From assembly GCA_902784965.1 (NCBI GenBank), contig CACZWU010000013.1, positions 1-51,100 of the forward strand: 51,100 nt of DNA, in the 5' to 3' direction. The notes under the pieces are model-generated. The model was not told the origin of the DNA. It saw only the letters and a list, made by a program, of their open reading frames with translations, and did no database searches. Origin of the DNA: an uncultured Bacteroidia bacterium. Its GTDB lineage: Bacteria; Bacteroidota; Bacteroidia; Bacteroidales; UBA932. The translations under genes and the position numbers were made by a program. Position 1 is the first letter of the stretch. Each line of letters begins with the position of its first letter. Below, in pieces: positions 1 to 7,615 of this stretch.

Positions 1-111
1 GACGGTGGTAGCTTCCACACCAGCTTCGCCATCACCATCAAACCGGAAGACGGCAACCGCTGGACGTATGTGATCCCGCAGAACGAGACGCAGTACAACC
101 ACGCCTTATAG
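1..111 (+). CDS. C-terminal end of an unidentified protein (5' end outside window)
   Basis: An open frame enters from the left edge and gives 36 residues ending in YNHAL before a TAG stop at 109-111. The piece is polar and beta-like (alternating hydrophobic residues, then PEDGNRW). It is too short to assign a family. A strong terminator hairpin follows 22 bases after the stop, which supports it being the real 3' end of a + strand gene or operon. Confidence 0.6.
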   Translation, partial: DGGSFHTSFAITIKPEDGNRWTYVIPQNETQYNHAL

Positions 112-133
112 ACGAGGCGCTGCCCCGAACCTT

Positions 134-170
134 AAAGCGGATGGCCTTCGGACCATCCGCTTTTTTTTTT
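134..170 (+). terminator. Rho-independent terminator
   Basis: An 11-bp perfect stem (134-144 with 153-163, AAAGCGGATGG paired with CCATCCGCTTT) encloses an 8-base loop and runs into ten T residues (161-170). It ends the transcript of the partial gene at 1-111 and separates it from the palindromic element that starts at 179. Confidence 0.9.
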
Positions 171-178
171 GTCACTTT

Positions 179-295
179 TTCCGCTGCAATGTACGCAGCA
201 GATTATCAGTCGTTTACTTCAACTCCTCCCCTTCTCCGCAGAGGGGAGGAGTTGAAGTAAGTTGTTGACTGACAAATGTGTACATTGCAGCGGAA
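179..295. repeat. Palindromic element, copy 1 (candidate RAYT-associated REP-like element)
   Basis: About 117 bp bounded by a perfect 16-bp inverted repeat (TTCCGCTGCAATGTAC at 179-194, its complement at 280-295). Inside is a perfect 19-bp stem (214-232 with 242-260) around a 9-base loop. Three more copies lie at 10502-10620, 12111-12227 and 13746-13866, and all four align in one orientation (CTCCTCCCC left of the loop, GGGGAGGA right of it). It sits between the terminator of the preceding gene and the promoter of the next, its right edge 18 bases before the -7 box at 314. It carries no gene; the short frames across it are translation artefacts of the palindrome. Confidence 0.85.
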
Positions 296-313
296 GAATC
301 ACGATATTTTTAG

Positions 314-321
314 TAACTTTG
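314..321 (+). promoter_or_regulatory. Bacteroidota -7 box of the MG2/plug gene
   Basis: TAACTTTG fits the Bacteroidota -7 consensus TAnnTTTG. Only five bases separate it from the ATG at 327, so the transcript probably starts at or next to the start codon. The -33 region falls on the right edge of palindromic element copy 1. Confidence 0.7.
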
Positions 322-326
322 CAATT

Positions 327-2615
327 ATGCGCAACTTCATCTTTTCCCTCCTCTGCCTGCTGCTGGCCGGAATCCTGGCGGCGCAGGAGACACCCGTGCC
401 GGAGAAAGTCTATGTTCACCTCGACCGGACCTGCTATGCCGTGGGCGAGACGATCTGGCTGGCGGGCTACGTGGCGAATGCCCAGCCTGCGGCGGATACC
501 AGCCGCTTCCTCTATGTGGAGCTGCTCGATCCGGACCAGGGTGAGGCGGTGCTGCGCGGGAAGATCAAGCGGCGTCCCTACGGCTTTGCGGGCGCCCTCA
601 ACCTGCCCGACACGCTCGCTAGTGGCACCTATCTGCTGCGAGCCTACACGCGCTGGCAGCTGAGCTGGCCCCAGGACCGGCTGTTCCATGTACCGGTGCA
701 GATCTACGGACTGGACGGAAGCCTGCCTGAAACCATTCATGCGGCAGGCCTTGATGTGAGTTTCTATCCCGAAGGCGGACGCTATTTCGTGGGAGAAGCG
801 GCTTCCGTGGGCTTTAAGGCCATGAATTCGGAAGGTCGGGGCGTCGATCTTTCCGGAAAGGTGGTCGACGACCAGGGAATGACGATTACGACAGGCCGGA
901 CCCTGCATGAGGGTATGGGGTTGCTGCATTTTACGCCTGAGGCGGGCCACCACTACCGATTCGTGCCCGATGACGGATCGGAAACCTGGCCGTTGCCCGA
1001 TCCGAGCGCGGAGGGTGCTACGCTTCAGGTCCGGCGCATTGGGGAACAGTTGCTGGTCAATGTCATCAACCGGACCGGCGCATTGTGCCGGCTGTCGCTT
1101 TGTGCCTCCGGTCAGGAAAGCGTGATCAGCGAAGTGGAGGGTGTGTCGAAGACCCTTCGCGTCGAACTGGCCGATCTGCCGGCAGGCCTGCAAAAATTCC
1201 GTCTTTCCACGCAGGATGGCCGTATTCTCTCCGAGCGGGCCGTGTTCCGCGAGAGCGGGGATGTGGCCCCCATCTTGCTGACCGTCAAGAGCGAAGGGGA
1301 AAGCTATTCACCACGCACACAGCGCAAGGTGCTGCTGCGGCTGCCCGCGGGCGTCGATACCGGCATCGTCTCGGTGTCGGTGGTCAGGCACGCTTTTAGC
1401 CCTTATCAGCAGGAAGGCGGCATCGGCAGCTATATGTTGCTGGGCAGCGAGCTTCGCGGCTTCATTGCGAATCCAGACTATTATTTTGACGCGACCGTGC
1501 CGGAAAAGGAGCGGCGCAATGCCCTCGACTTGCTGCTCCTGATCCAGGGCTGGACCTATTATGATTTCATCCCGGCCCCTGTCCAGGGACGGGAACGGAT
1601 GCAGTCGATTTCCGGCGAGGTGCGTGGCATGACCAACCGCACGCCCCGCAAATACGTGCTTTCCGTGATGGCGCCCGGACTCAACTATTCCCAGGTGGCG
1701 GAAGTGGCGAGAGGCGGGCGTTTCGTGGTGGATTCGCTGGATTTCCGCGACAGTACGGTGTTCATCCTGAACGTGACGCGCGATGGTACCCTGCAGAGCT
1801 ATGCTCCCGTGATGGACATGGATCCCGTGGCACCGGCATCTGGTCCCTGGGCAGCCCGATGGCCTTTCTTCGATACCCGTCGCAACCGGGCAGTCCCAGA
1901 CGAGGCACCGGTCTCTCCGGAGGCAGCGATCCCTTTCACGGAAGGTACCTTCCATCGCGACTCCATCCAGACCCTCACCGTGCAAGCCGATTATGTGCGC
2001 ATCAAGTCGCCCTTCGGCAGCACGCCGCGTGCCGGCGCCAAGACCCGCGAGCAACTGGGCCCCTACGACCATATGAACCTGCTCGACTACGTGCTGCTCA
2101 TCAAACCGACCTTCACCAGCAGCACTTCGGAAACCGGCGGTACCGTAGTGCGCAATGCGACCTCTTCCGAATTCGGTGATATCAAGCTGTGTGTCAATGG
2201 CATCGTGATGGATTGGGACCTGGGCCAGACCATCCATGTCGGCGATGTCGAAAAATTGAGCATCTCGACGCGCGACAGCGACAGTTTCATGCTGCACGCC
2301 GACGGCGTGGTGCTCGTGGAGTTGAGCGGTGCGGGCAATAGGACATTGGAAGAGCAGGGCAGTACACGTATCTATGTGCCGCTGGGCTGGCAGAGTCCGC
2401 AGAATTTCTACCATCCGCGCTACGACCGTCCCCACACTTGGGTACCAGACTCTCGGAACACCATCTTCTGGAATCCCTGGGTGTCCCTGCGGGGTGGCCG
2501 CTACATGAGTTTCACCTACTTCACCGACGACCAGAACGACGGCCCGTACTTCCTGAGAGTGGAGGGACGGACACCCGACGGCCGCTGGATCTCCACTTCA
2601 GCCGTGCTGGAATAA
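327..2615 (+). CDS. Secreted MG2-domain protein with degenerate TonB-plug-like C-terminus
   Basis: 762 residues from ATG 327; an upstream in-frame ATG at 276 lies inside the palindromic element and before the promoter, so it was rejected. A signal peptide (about residues 1-19, ending AAQ) is followed by an alpha-2-macroglobulin-like MG2 fold that begins with KVYVHLDR (about residue 27) and AVGETIWLAGY, the hallmark of a Bacteroidota family that joins MG2-type domains to a TonB-receptor plug. The C-terminal part (from about residue 586, LLDYVLLIKP to NFYHPRYD) resembles that plug region but has no beta-barrel behind it. It probably acts in the periplasm or at the outer membrane in envelope assembly or uptake, which is inference. 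It converges on the plug lipoprotein at 2622-3011 with six bases between stops. Confidence 0.75.
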   Translation: MRNFIFSLLCLLLAGILAAQETPVPEKVYVHLDRTCYAVGETIWLAGYVANAQPAADTSRFLYVELLDPDQGEAVLRGKIKRRPYGFAGALNLPDTLASGTYLLRAYTRWQLSWPQDRLFHVPVQIYGLDGSLPETIHAAGLDVSFYPEGGRYFVGEAASVGFKAMNSEGRGVDLSGKVVDDQGMTITTGRTLHEGMGLLHFTPEAGHHYRFVPDDGSETWPLPDPSAEGATLQVRRIGEQLLVNVINRTGALCRLSLCASGQESVISEVEGVSKTLRVELADLPAGLQKFRLSTQDGRILSERAVFRESGDVAPILLTVKSEGESYSPRTQRKVLLRLPAGVDTGIVSVSVVRHAFSPYQQEGGIGSYMLLGSELRGFIANPDYYFDATVPEKERRNALDLLLLIQGWTYYDFIPAPVQGRERMQSISGEVRGMTNRTPRKYVLSVMAPGLNYSQVAEVARGGRFVVDSLDFRDSTVFILNVTRDGTLQSYAPVMDMDPVAPASGPWAARWPFFDTRRNRAVPDEAPVSPEAAIPFTEGTFHRDSIQTLTVQADYVRIKSPFGSTPRAGAKTREQLGPYDHMNLLDYVLLIKPTFTSSTSETGGTVVRNATSSEFGDIKLCVNGIVMDWDLGQTIHVGDVEKLSISTRDSDSFMLHADGVVLVELSGAGNRTLEEQGSTRIYVPLGWQSPQNFYHPRYDRPHTWVPDSRNTIFWNPWVSLRGGRYMSFTYFTDDQNDGPYFLRVEGRTPDGRWISTSAVLE

Positions 2616-2621
2616 GGCCGG

Positions 2622-3011
2622 TCAGTACCTGTCCTTGAATTTCTTATTGGCGTTCTGGGAGGCCTTGGTGGTGACCAGGGCTACGCCGTTGGCACCGCGG
2701 ACGCCGTAGCTGGCGACGCGGGAGTCCGTGATAATCTCGATGGCAATGACATCGTGCGGGTCGATGTCATCGAGCGTCTGCACCTCGAAGCCGTCGACCA
2801 GCAGCAGGGGCTTGGTGCTGCCGTGGATAGTACTCACGCCACGGGCGGCGATGCCGTCGAAAAAGTGCGGGGAAATGGCTTCGATGTAGTCGTTGAGCGA
2901 ACGGTAATTCAGCCACGGCTGGTCGCTGTTGCCGCCGTCGTTGATCCAGCGGCCGCCTCCGCAGGATGCCAGCAGCAGGAGGCTGAGTAAGAAGATAAGG
3001 GTTCTGCGCAT
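2622..3011 (-). CDS. Small lipoprotein consisting of a TonB-plug-like domain
   Basis: 129 residues. The N-terminus has a hydrophobic run ending in a lipobox (LLASC, Cys17), so it is likely an exported lipoprotein. The rest looks like the end of a TonB-dependent receptor plug: PLLLVDGFEV, then the IEIITDSRVASYGVRGANG segment and VALVTTK, which corresponds to the usual YG-RGANGVI-ITTK signature. No beta-barrel follows, so it cannot be a receptor by itself. It may dock on a barrel encoded elsewhere or be a relic plug; this is inference. The -7 box TATCTTTG lies five bases before the ATG. Confidence 0.75.
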   Translation of the reverse strand: MRRTLIFLLSLLLLASCGGGRWINDGGNSDQPWLNYRSLNDYIEAISPHFFDGIAARGVSTIHGSTKPLLLVDGFEVQTLDDIDPHDVIAIEIITDSRVASYGVRGANGVALVTTKASQNANKKFKDRY

Positions 3012-3016
3012 GGTTG

Positions 3017-3024
3017 CAAAGATA
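3017..3024 (-). promoter_or_regulatory. -7 box of the plug lipoprotein gene
   Basis: On the minus strand this reads TATCTTTG, an exact TAnnTTTG match, five bases before the ATG at 3011. This predicts a leaderless or nearly leaderless mRNA. Confidence 0.7.
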
Positions 3025-3072
3025 GCAAAAATATCTTACGCCCCGTTTCCCGCCGCCGAGGCAGCGGAAGAA

Positions 3073-4392
3073 CTACCAGCTGACCTTCAGGATGTAAGGC
3101 ACGCCGTTCAGGACGTCGGTGCGGCCGGTGTACTGTTCGCCGTAGAAGCTGTCGACAGTGTCGACCGTCGTGGCGCAGTACACGGAGATGTAGTAGCGGC
3201 CGGGTCCCTCGACCGGGAGGGTGAAATGCTTGTCTGTGCCGTGGCCGACATTCTTCCAGCGCGCGTTCTCACGGAAGGCGAAGTCTTCCGCATCGGCGAA
3301 GAGCCACAGGTCGAAGCGGTCGGTCCATTTGGCCGGCGCAGCCAGCTCGACCGTGATCTCCTTCACGCCGCGCGGCACGTCTACCGCGAAATGATGGTAC
3401 TGGCGGTCGCCGATGCGGGTGAAGGCGGGATCGTTGTCGCTCGTGGTGCGGACCATCTCGCGCGCAACGCCATTCTCCAGCACGCCTTTGAGCCGGGCTT
3501 CCCCGTTGCCGTCCATCGCATAGCGGAGGAGGGCCGCCATGAGCTCCAGCCGGTCGCCTTCGACCATCCGCTCCGGGTGCGAGCCGATGACCACGACGCG
3601 GCCCGTCTGCGCCGATTCCTTCCAGGCCCAGGCGCTGACCTTGTCGTGGATGGGCTTCTTCAGTTGCAGCGTATCAGCGATATAGCGCAGCAGCACCTCC
3701 GTGCCGGCGGGCACGTTTTCCTCCATGTAGGCATAGCAGCCGCCATTGTGCCGGACCGAGTCGATCTGCATGTCGCCGCCGAAATCGTAGTAGCGGAGCA
3801 GGGGAGAGCCCGGTTCCACGCGCATGCCTGTGGCCGATTTCTCCAGTCCCGTGCCCACGGTCCAGCCGGGCCACAGGCACAGGTAGTCGGGACGCGGCAC
3901 ATAGCCCGTGTCGCGCACGGCGCCGAGCGAGACCATGAAAGCCCCGGCACAGGTTCCGACGATGCTGCCGCCGTTTTGCAGATAGGTGCGGAAATGCGCG
4001 CGGCCTTCCGCGGTCAGCGAGCGGGTGTGGCCCAGGGCCTTGCCGCCGTTGAGATAGACCGCGCGGAAGCGCGGGGCGCCGTCGGGGTAGAGCAGGATGC
4101 CGTTCTCGTCGAGGGCATTGCCTACCAGCCGGTCATTCTGCGCCAGCGTGTCAAGGCGGGTCATCTCGAGGCGCGGTGCAGTGCTGATCTGCTCCATCGA
4201 GAGGCCCAGCCAGTCGGCGGCCGGCAGGTCGGGATAGGAATTCAGGGAGCAGCCGCCGTCCATGAAGAGGTCTTTGTAGTAGCCGTCGGCGCGGACTTGC
4301 TGCGCGGCTTTTTGCGTGGCGGGCTGTGCGAAAGCGGCCGTGCCCGCCATCCACAGGACGAGCACGGCCGTTGCTATTTGCAAGCGTCTCAT
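3073..4392 (-). CDS. Secreted BPL_N / class I glutamine amidotransferase-like protein
   Basis: 439 residues with a signal peptide (about 1-22, ending AFAQ). The body matches the amidotransferase-like fold of BPL_N-domain proteins: a nucleophile elbow GTCAGAFM with Cys148, and SHPERM supplying His272 and Glu274, which gives a plausible Cys-His-Glu triad. The last ~120 residues look like a beta-sandwich of the bacterial pre-peptidase C-terminal type (YYISVYC...). Substrate unknown; these proteins lack the ammonia-transfer partner of real amidotransferases. Its ATG is two bases downstream of the stop of buk, so it is probably the last gene of the ackA-ptb-buk transcript, though a secreted protein there is a surprise. 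Confidence 0.75.
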   Translation of the reverse strand: MRRLQIATAVLVLWMAGTAAFAQPATQKAAQQVRADGYYKDLFMDGGCSLNSYPDLPAADWLGLSMEQISTAPRLEMTRLDTLAQNDRLVGNALDENGILLYPDGAPRFRAVYLNGGKALGHTRSLTAEGRAHFRTYLQNGGSIVGTCAGAFMVSLGAVRDTGYVPRPDYLCLWPGWTVGTGLEKSATGMRVEPGSPLLRYYDFGGDMQIDSVRHNGGCYAYMEENVPAGTEVLLRYIADTLQLKKPIHDKVSAWAWKESAQTGRVVVIGSHPERMVEGDRLELMAALLRYAMDGNGEARLKGVLENGVAREMVRTTSDNDPAFTRIGDRQYHHFAVDVPRGVKEITVELAAPAKWTDRFDLWLFADAEDFAFRENARWKNVGHGTDKHFTLPVEGPGRYYISVYCATTVDTVDSFYGEQYTGRTDVLNGVPYILKVSW

Positions 4393-4394
4393 TG

Positions 4395-5453
4395 TCAGTA
4401 TACTTTCGCGACTTCGCGGCCCTGCATCACGCTGAGGCCGTTGTGTGCCAGGGCACCCATTTCGTCCTCACCGGGATAGATCTTCACCGGAGCGATCCAG
4501 TCCACATAGGTAGCCAGGTCGGCCATCATGGCCTTGCCGTAGGCGATGCCGCCGGTTACCAGGATGGCGTTGACCTTGCCCTTGAGCACGGCTGCCATGG
4601 CGCCGATCTCCTTGGCGATGTTGTAGAGGTAGGCATCGGCGATGAGCTTGAAATGCGGGTCATCGGCCATCTTGTGCTCGATTTCGATGAAATCGTTCGT
4701 TCCCAGGTGGGCCACCGTACCGCCGCGGCCGTTGATCATCTTCTTGACTTCCAGCGGGGTATACTTGCCGCTGAAACAGATGTCAGCCAGCTGCTGGGCC
4801 GGAAGGGCGCCGGAGCGCTCGGGGCTGAACGGACCATCGCCGTTGAGGGCGTTGTTGGTGTCGATCACGCGGCCCTTGCAGTGGGCGCTGACCGAGGTGC
4901 CGCCGCCCAGGTGGACGACGATGAGGTTCAGGTCTTCATATTTCACGCCCTGCTGCGCCGCATACATCTTGGCGATGGCTTTCTGGTTGAGGGCGTGGAA
5001 GATGGAGATGCGCTTGAAGAGCGGATGCCCGGCCACGCGGGCCAGGTCGCAGAGCTCATCGACCACCACCGGGTCGGTGATGAAGGCGCGGCAGCCGATC
5101 TCCTGGGCGATGGCCTGGGCCAGGATGCCGCCCAGGTTGCTGGCGTGCTCGCCGTATTCGCCGCTGCGCAGGTCTGCGAGCATGCGGTCGTTGACCTCAT
5201 ACACGCCGGAGGGGATGGGACGCAGCAGGCCGCCGCGGCCCACGATGGCCGCAATCTCCTTGAGGGCGATGTCGTTCTCTTTCAGCGCGTCGACGATCAT
5301 TTTCTTCCGGAACTCGAACTGCGACACGATGTTGGGGTATTTCCCGATCTCCTCGGCGGAGTGCCGGAGGGTCTTGGTGAACACCTGTTCGTGGTCTTCG
5401 AACACCGCGATCTTGGTCGAGGTGCTTCCGGGATTGATGGCAAGAATCTTCAT
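4395..5453 (-). CDS. buk: Butyrate kinase
   Basis: 352 residues, the usual length of butyrate/branched-chain fatty acid kinases. It transfers phosphate from butyryl phosphate (or isobutyryl/isovaleryl phosphate) to ADP in the cytoplasm. Seen: the ASKHA phosphate-1 motif NPGSTSTK at residues 7-14, the VHLGGGTSV loop, GDGPFSPERSG, and the adenosine motif VTGGIAYG. The NPGSTSTK form separates it from acetate kinase (NCGSSSLK), which is encoded 1 kb upstream. It lies 12 bases after the stop of ptb, and the two enzymes form one pathway. Substrate preference between butyrate and branched acids cannot be told from the sequence. Confidence 0.92.
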   Translation of the reverse strand: MKILAINPGSTSTKIAVFEDHEQVFTKTLRHSAEEIGKYPNIVSQFEFRKKMIVDALKENDIALKEIAAIVGRGGLLRPIPSGVYEVNDRMLADLRSGEYGEHASNLGGILAQAIAQEIGCRAFITDPVVVDELCDLARVAGHPLFKRISIFHALNQKAIAKMYAAQQGVKYEDLNLIVVHLGGGTSVSAHCKGRVIDTNNALNGDGPFSPERSGALPAQQLADICFSGKYTPLEVKKMINGRGGTVAHLGTNDFIEIEHKMADDPHFKLIADAYLYNIAKEIGAMAAVLKGKVNAILVTGGIAYGKAMMADLATYVDWIAPVKIYPGEDEMGALAHNGLSVMQGREVAKVY

Positions 5454-5465
5454 ACTGCAGGCGGG

Positions 5466-6371
5466 CTATTTGGCGGTCAGGGCGGCCAGGGCGATGGAGT
5501 TGAGCTTGGTGTCGATGCTGTCGGCGCGGCTGCTGAGCACGCAAGGGGCCATGCCGCCAGCCATGATGGCAGCCTGGCGGACGCCCGTGCAGAGCTTGGA
5601 GTTGACCTTGTAGAACACGTTGGCGCTCTCGATGTTGGGGAAGAGGAGGCAGTCGGCGTCGCCGGCCACTTCGCTCTTGACTTTCTTGATGGCGACCGAT
5701 TCCGGGTCGATGGCCACGTCGATGGCCAGCGGTCCGTCGACCACGCAGCCGGCGATCTGTCCGCGGTCGGACATCTTGGCCAGCAGGGCGGCCTCGACGC
5801 AGGCGGGCATGCCGTCGAGCATCTGTTCGGTGGCGGCGATGGCAGCCACTTTCGGTTTCTCGATGCCGAGGGCCTTGGCGGTGGCGGCGAGGTACTTGCA
5901 GATGGCGAGTTTCTGTTTGAAATCAGGCAGCGGGATGACGGCCATGTCGCTCACGATCATGAGTTTGTGGTAGTTCGGGTTCTCGATCACGGCCACGTGG
6001 CTCAGGACGGCCTTCGGCGGGAGCAGGCCGCGCTCCTTGTTGAGGATGCCGCGCATGTATTTGTCGGTGCTGCAGAGACCCTTCATCAGGATGTCGCCAT
6101 CACCGTCGCGGACCATGGCTACGGCCTGTGCGATGGCGTCCAGCTCTTTCTTGTTGTCGATGATCGTGAAGATGGATGGGTCGATCTTCTCGTTCCTGCA
6201 GACTTCGAGGATCTTGTCCTTGTCGCCCACGAGGGTGACTTCGACAATGCCTTTCTCGATGGCCTTTGCGGCGGCGGTGATGGTGTGATCGTCTACGCCC
6301 CAGGCAGCGACCATGCGTTTCTTGGTGCGGGAACGGAGGGTTTCGAAAAGTTCGTTAAAGTTGGTAATCAT
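5466..6371 (-). CDS. ptb: Phosphate butyryltransferase
   Basis: 301 residues of the phosphate acetyl/butyryltransferase (PTA_PTB) family. It converts butyryl-CoA plus phosphate to butyryl phosphate and CoA, which buk next door then uses to make ATP. Visible family features are VIPLPDFKQK, SDRGQIAGCVVDGPLAIDVA and the C-terminal AGGMAPCVLSSRAD stretch. The length and pairing with buk favour Ptb over the longer Pta. It starts 13 bases after the stop of ackA, so the three genes are almost certainly co-transcribed. Confidence 0.88.
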   Translation of the reverse strand: MITNFNELFETLRSRTKKRMVAAWGVDDHTITAAAKAIEKGIVEVTLVGDKDKILEVCRNEKIDPSIFTIIDNKKELDAIAQAVAMVRDGDGDILMKGLCSTDKYMRGILNKERGLLPPKAVLSHVAVIENPNYHKLMIVSDMAVIPLPDFKQKLAICKYLAATAKALGIEKPKVAAIAATEQMLDGMPACVEAALLAKMSDRGQIAGCVVDGPLAIDVAIDPESVAIKKVKSEVAGDADCLLFPNIESANVFYKVNSKLCTGVRQAAIMAGGMAPCVLSSRADSIDTKLNSIALAALTAK

Positions 6372-6384
6372 ATCCGTATCAGTT

Positions 6385-7539
6385 TTATTTATTGTTTACA
6401 ATGTTCATCGTATCGGTGGCGATCACCAGTTCTTCGTTGGTGGTCACGGCCACGACCTTGACTTTCGAGCCGGGACGGCTGATGAGCACGTCCTTGCCGC
6501 GGACCTGGTTGACCTGCGGGTCGAAATCCACGCCGAGGAATTCGAGGCCCTCGCACACCTGCTCGCGCACCGGCCAGGCGTTCTCGCCGATACCGCCCGT
6601 GAAGACGATCAGGTCGACGCCGCCAAGTACGGCCGCATAGGCACCCACATATTTCTTGATGCTGTAGGCCAGCATCTTGCGGGCCAGGATGGCGCGCTCG
6701 TTGCCGGTCTTGGCTGCGGCTTCGATGTCGCGGTTGTCGGCCGATACGCCCGAGATGCCCAGCAGGCCGCTCTTCTTGTTGAGCAGGGCGTTGGCCTGCG
6801 CAAAGTCCAGATTTTCCTTTTCCTGGATGAAGGTTACGGCGCCTACGTCGAGGTTGCCCACGCGGGTACCCATCACCACGCCTTCGACCGGAGTGAAGCC
6901 CATCGAGGTATCAATGCTTTCGCCGTTGCGGATGGCAGTGATGGAGCTGCCGTTGCCCAGGTGGCAGGTGATGATGCGGCTCTTCCTGATGTCCATGCCG
7001 ACGAATTTGCAGGCCTTCTCGGCCACGTATTTGTGGCTGGTACCATGGAAGCCGTAACGGCGCAGGCGGTATTTCTCGTAGAAACGGTAGGGGAGCGCAT
7101 ACATGTAGGCGTAGTCGGGCATGGTCTGGTGGAAAGAGGTATCAAACACGGCGACCTGCGGTTTGCCGGGCATCAGCTTCTCGACGGCCTGGATGCCCAT
7201 CAGGTTGGCGGGGTTGTGGAGCGGCGCGAGCTCGCAGCAGCGGGCGATCTTGTCCATCACGTCGGGGGTCACACGGACGCTCCGGTCGAAAAATTCACCG
7301 CCGTGCGCTACGCGGTGGCCGACGGCGTCGATGCGGTCGAGTGAGTCGATGACGCCCTCTTCGGGGTTGACCAGTGCGTCGAGCACCAGTTTGATGCCGG
7401 CGGCGTGGTCGGGGACTTCGGCTTCGCCGATGCGTTCGACAAGGCCCTTCTTCATCAGGGTGTAATCTTGGGCGCTCCGCATATCGAGCAGCTGGTACTT
7501 CAGCGAGGAGCTTCCGCAGTTCAGGACAAGGATGATCAT
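6385..7539 (-). CDS. ackA: Acetate kinase
   Basis: 384 residues, slightly shorter than the typical ~400. It makes ATP and acetate from acetyl phosphate (propionate also possible). Motifs seen: LNCGSSSLKYQL (residues 6-17), FDTSFHQTMP, GFHGTSHKYV, HLGNGSSITAI and FTGGIGENA. It is the first gene of a minus-strand operon ackA-ptb-buk-amidotransferase. No phosphotransacetylase (pta) gene is in the window, so acetyl phosphate must come from a pta elsewhere or from relaxed Ptb activity. Confidence 0.95.
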   Translation of the reverse strand: MIILVLNCGSSSLKYQLLDMRSAQDYTLMKKGLVERIGEAEVPDHAAGIKLVLDALVNPEEGVIDSLDRIDAVGHRVAHGGEFFDRSVRVTPDVMDKIARCCELAPLHNPANLMGIQAVEKLMPGKPQVAVFDTSFHQTMPDYAYMYALPYRFYEKYRLRRYGFHGTSHKYVAEKACKFVGMDIRKSRIITCHLGNGSSITAIRNGESIDTSMGFTPVEGVVMGTRVGNLDVGAVTFIQEKENLDFAQANALLNKKSGLLGISGVSADNRDIEAAAKTGNERAILARKMLAYSIKKYVGAYAAVLGGVDLIVFTGGIGENAWPVREQVCEGLEFLGVDFDPQVNQVRGKDVLISRPGSKVKVVAVTTNEELVIATDTMNIVNNK

Positions 7540-7571
7540 ATTTTTCGTTTATTTTACAGGTTCGAATCATA

Positions 7572-7579
7572 CAAAGTTA
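7572..7579 (-). promoter_or_regulatory. -7 box of the ackA-ptb-buk operon
   Basis: The minus strand reads TAACTTTG, a full TAnnTTTG match, 32 bases before the ackA ATG. It is back to back with the + strand TACCTTG box at 7593-7599 that serves the ComEC-like gene, so 7540-7615 is a divergent promoter region. Confidence 0.65.
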
Positions 7580-7615
7580 GGAAAAAATATCGTACCTTGC
7601 TGAAAAATTGAGAGG

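Noticed and set aside
179-295. Short hypothetical proteins starting in the palindromic elements
   Set aside because: Frames such as those beginning MCTLQRK or MLTDKCVHC arise because the element lacks stops in some frames; the downstream real starts have promoters and signal peptides.
4326-6461. A 711-codon open frame on the + strand opposite buk and ptb
   Set aside because: It is the mirror frame of GC-rich coding DNA (Val/Asp/Gly/His-rich, no recognisable domain) and covers three well-supported minus-strand genes.
7555-7575. GGTTCGAATC looks like a tRNA T-loop
   Set aside because: The flanking 5-base stem does not pair (only two of five positions), there is no anticodon or acceptor stem upstream, and the spot is the divergent promoter region of ackA and the ComEC-like gene.
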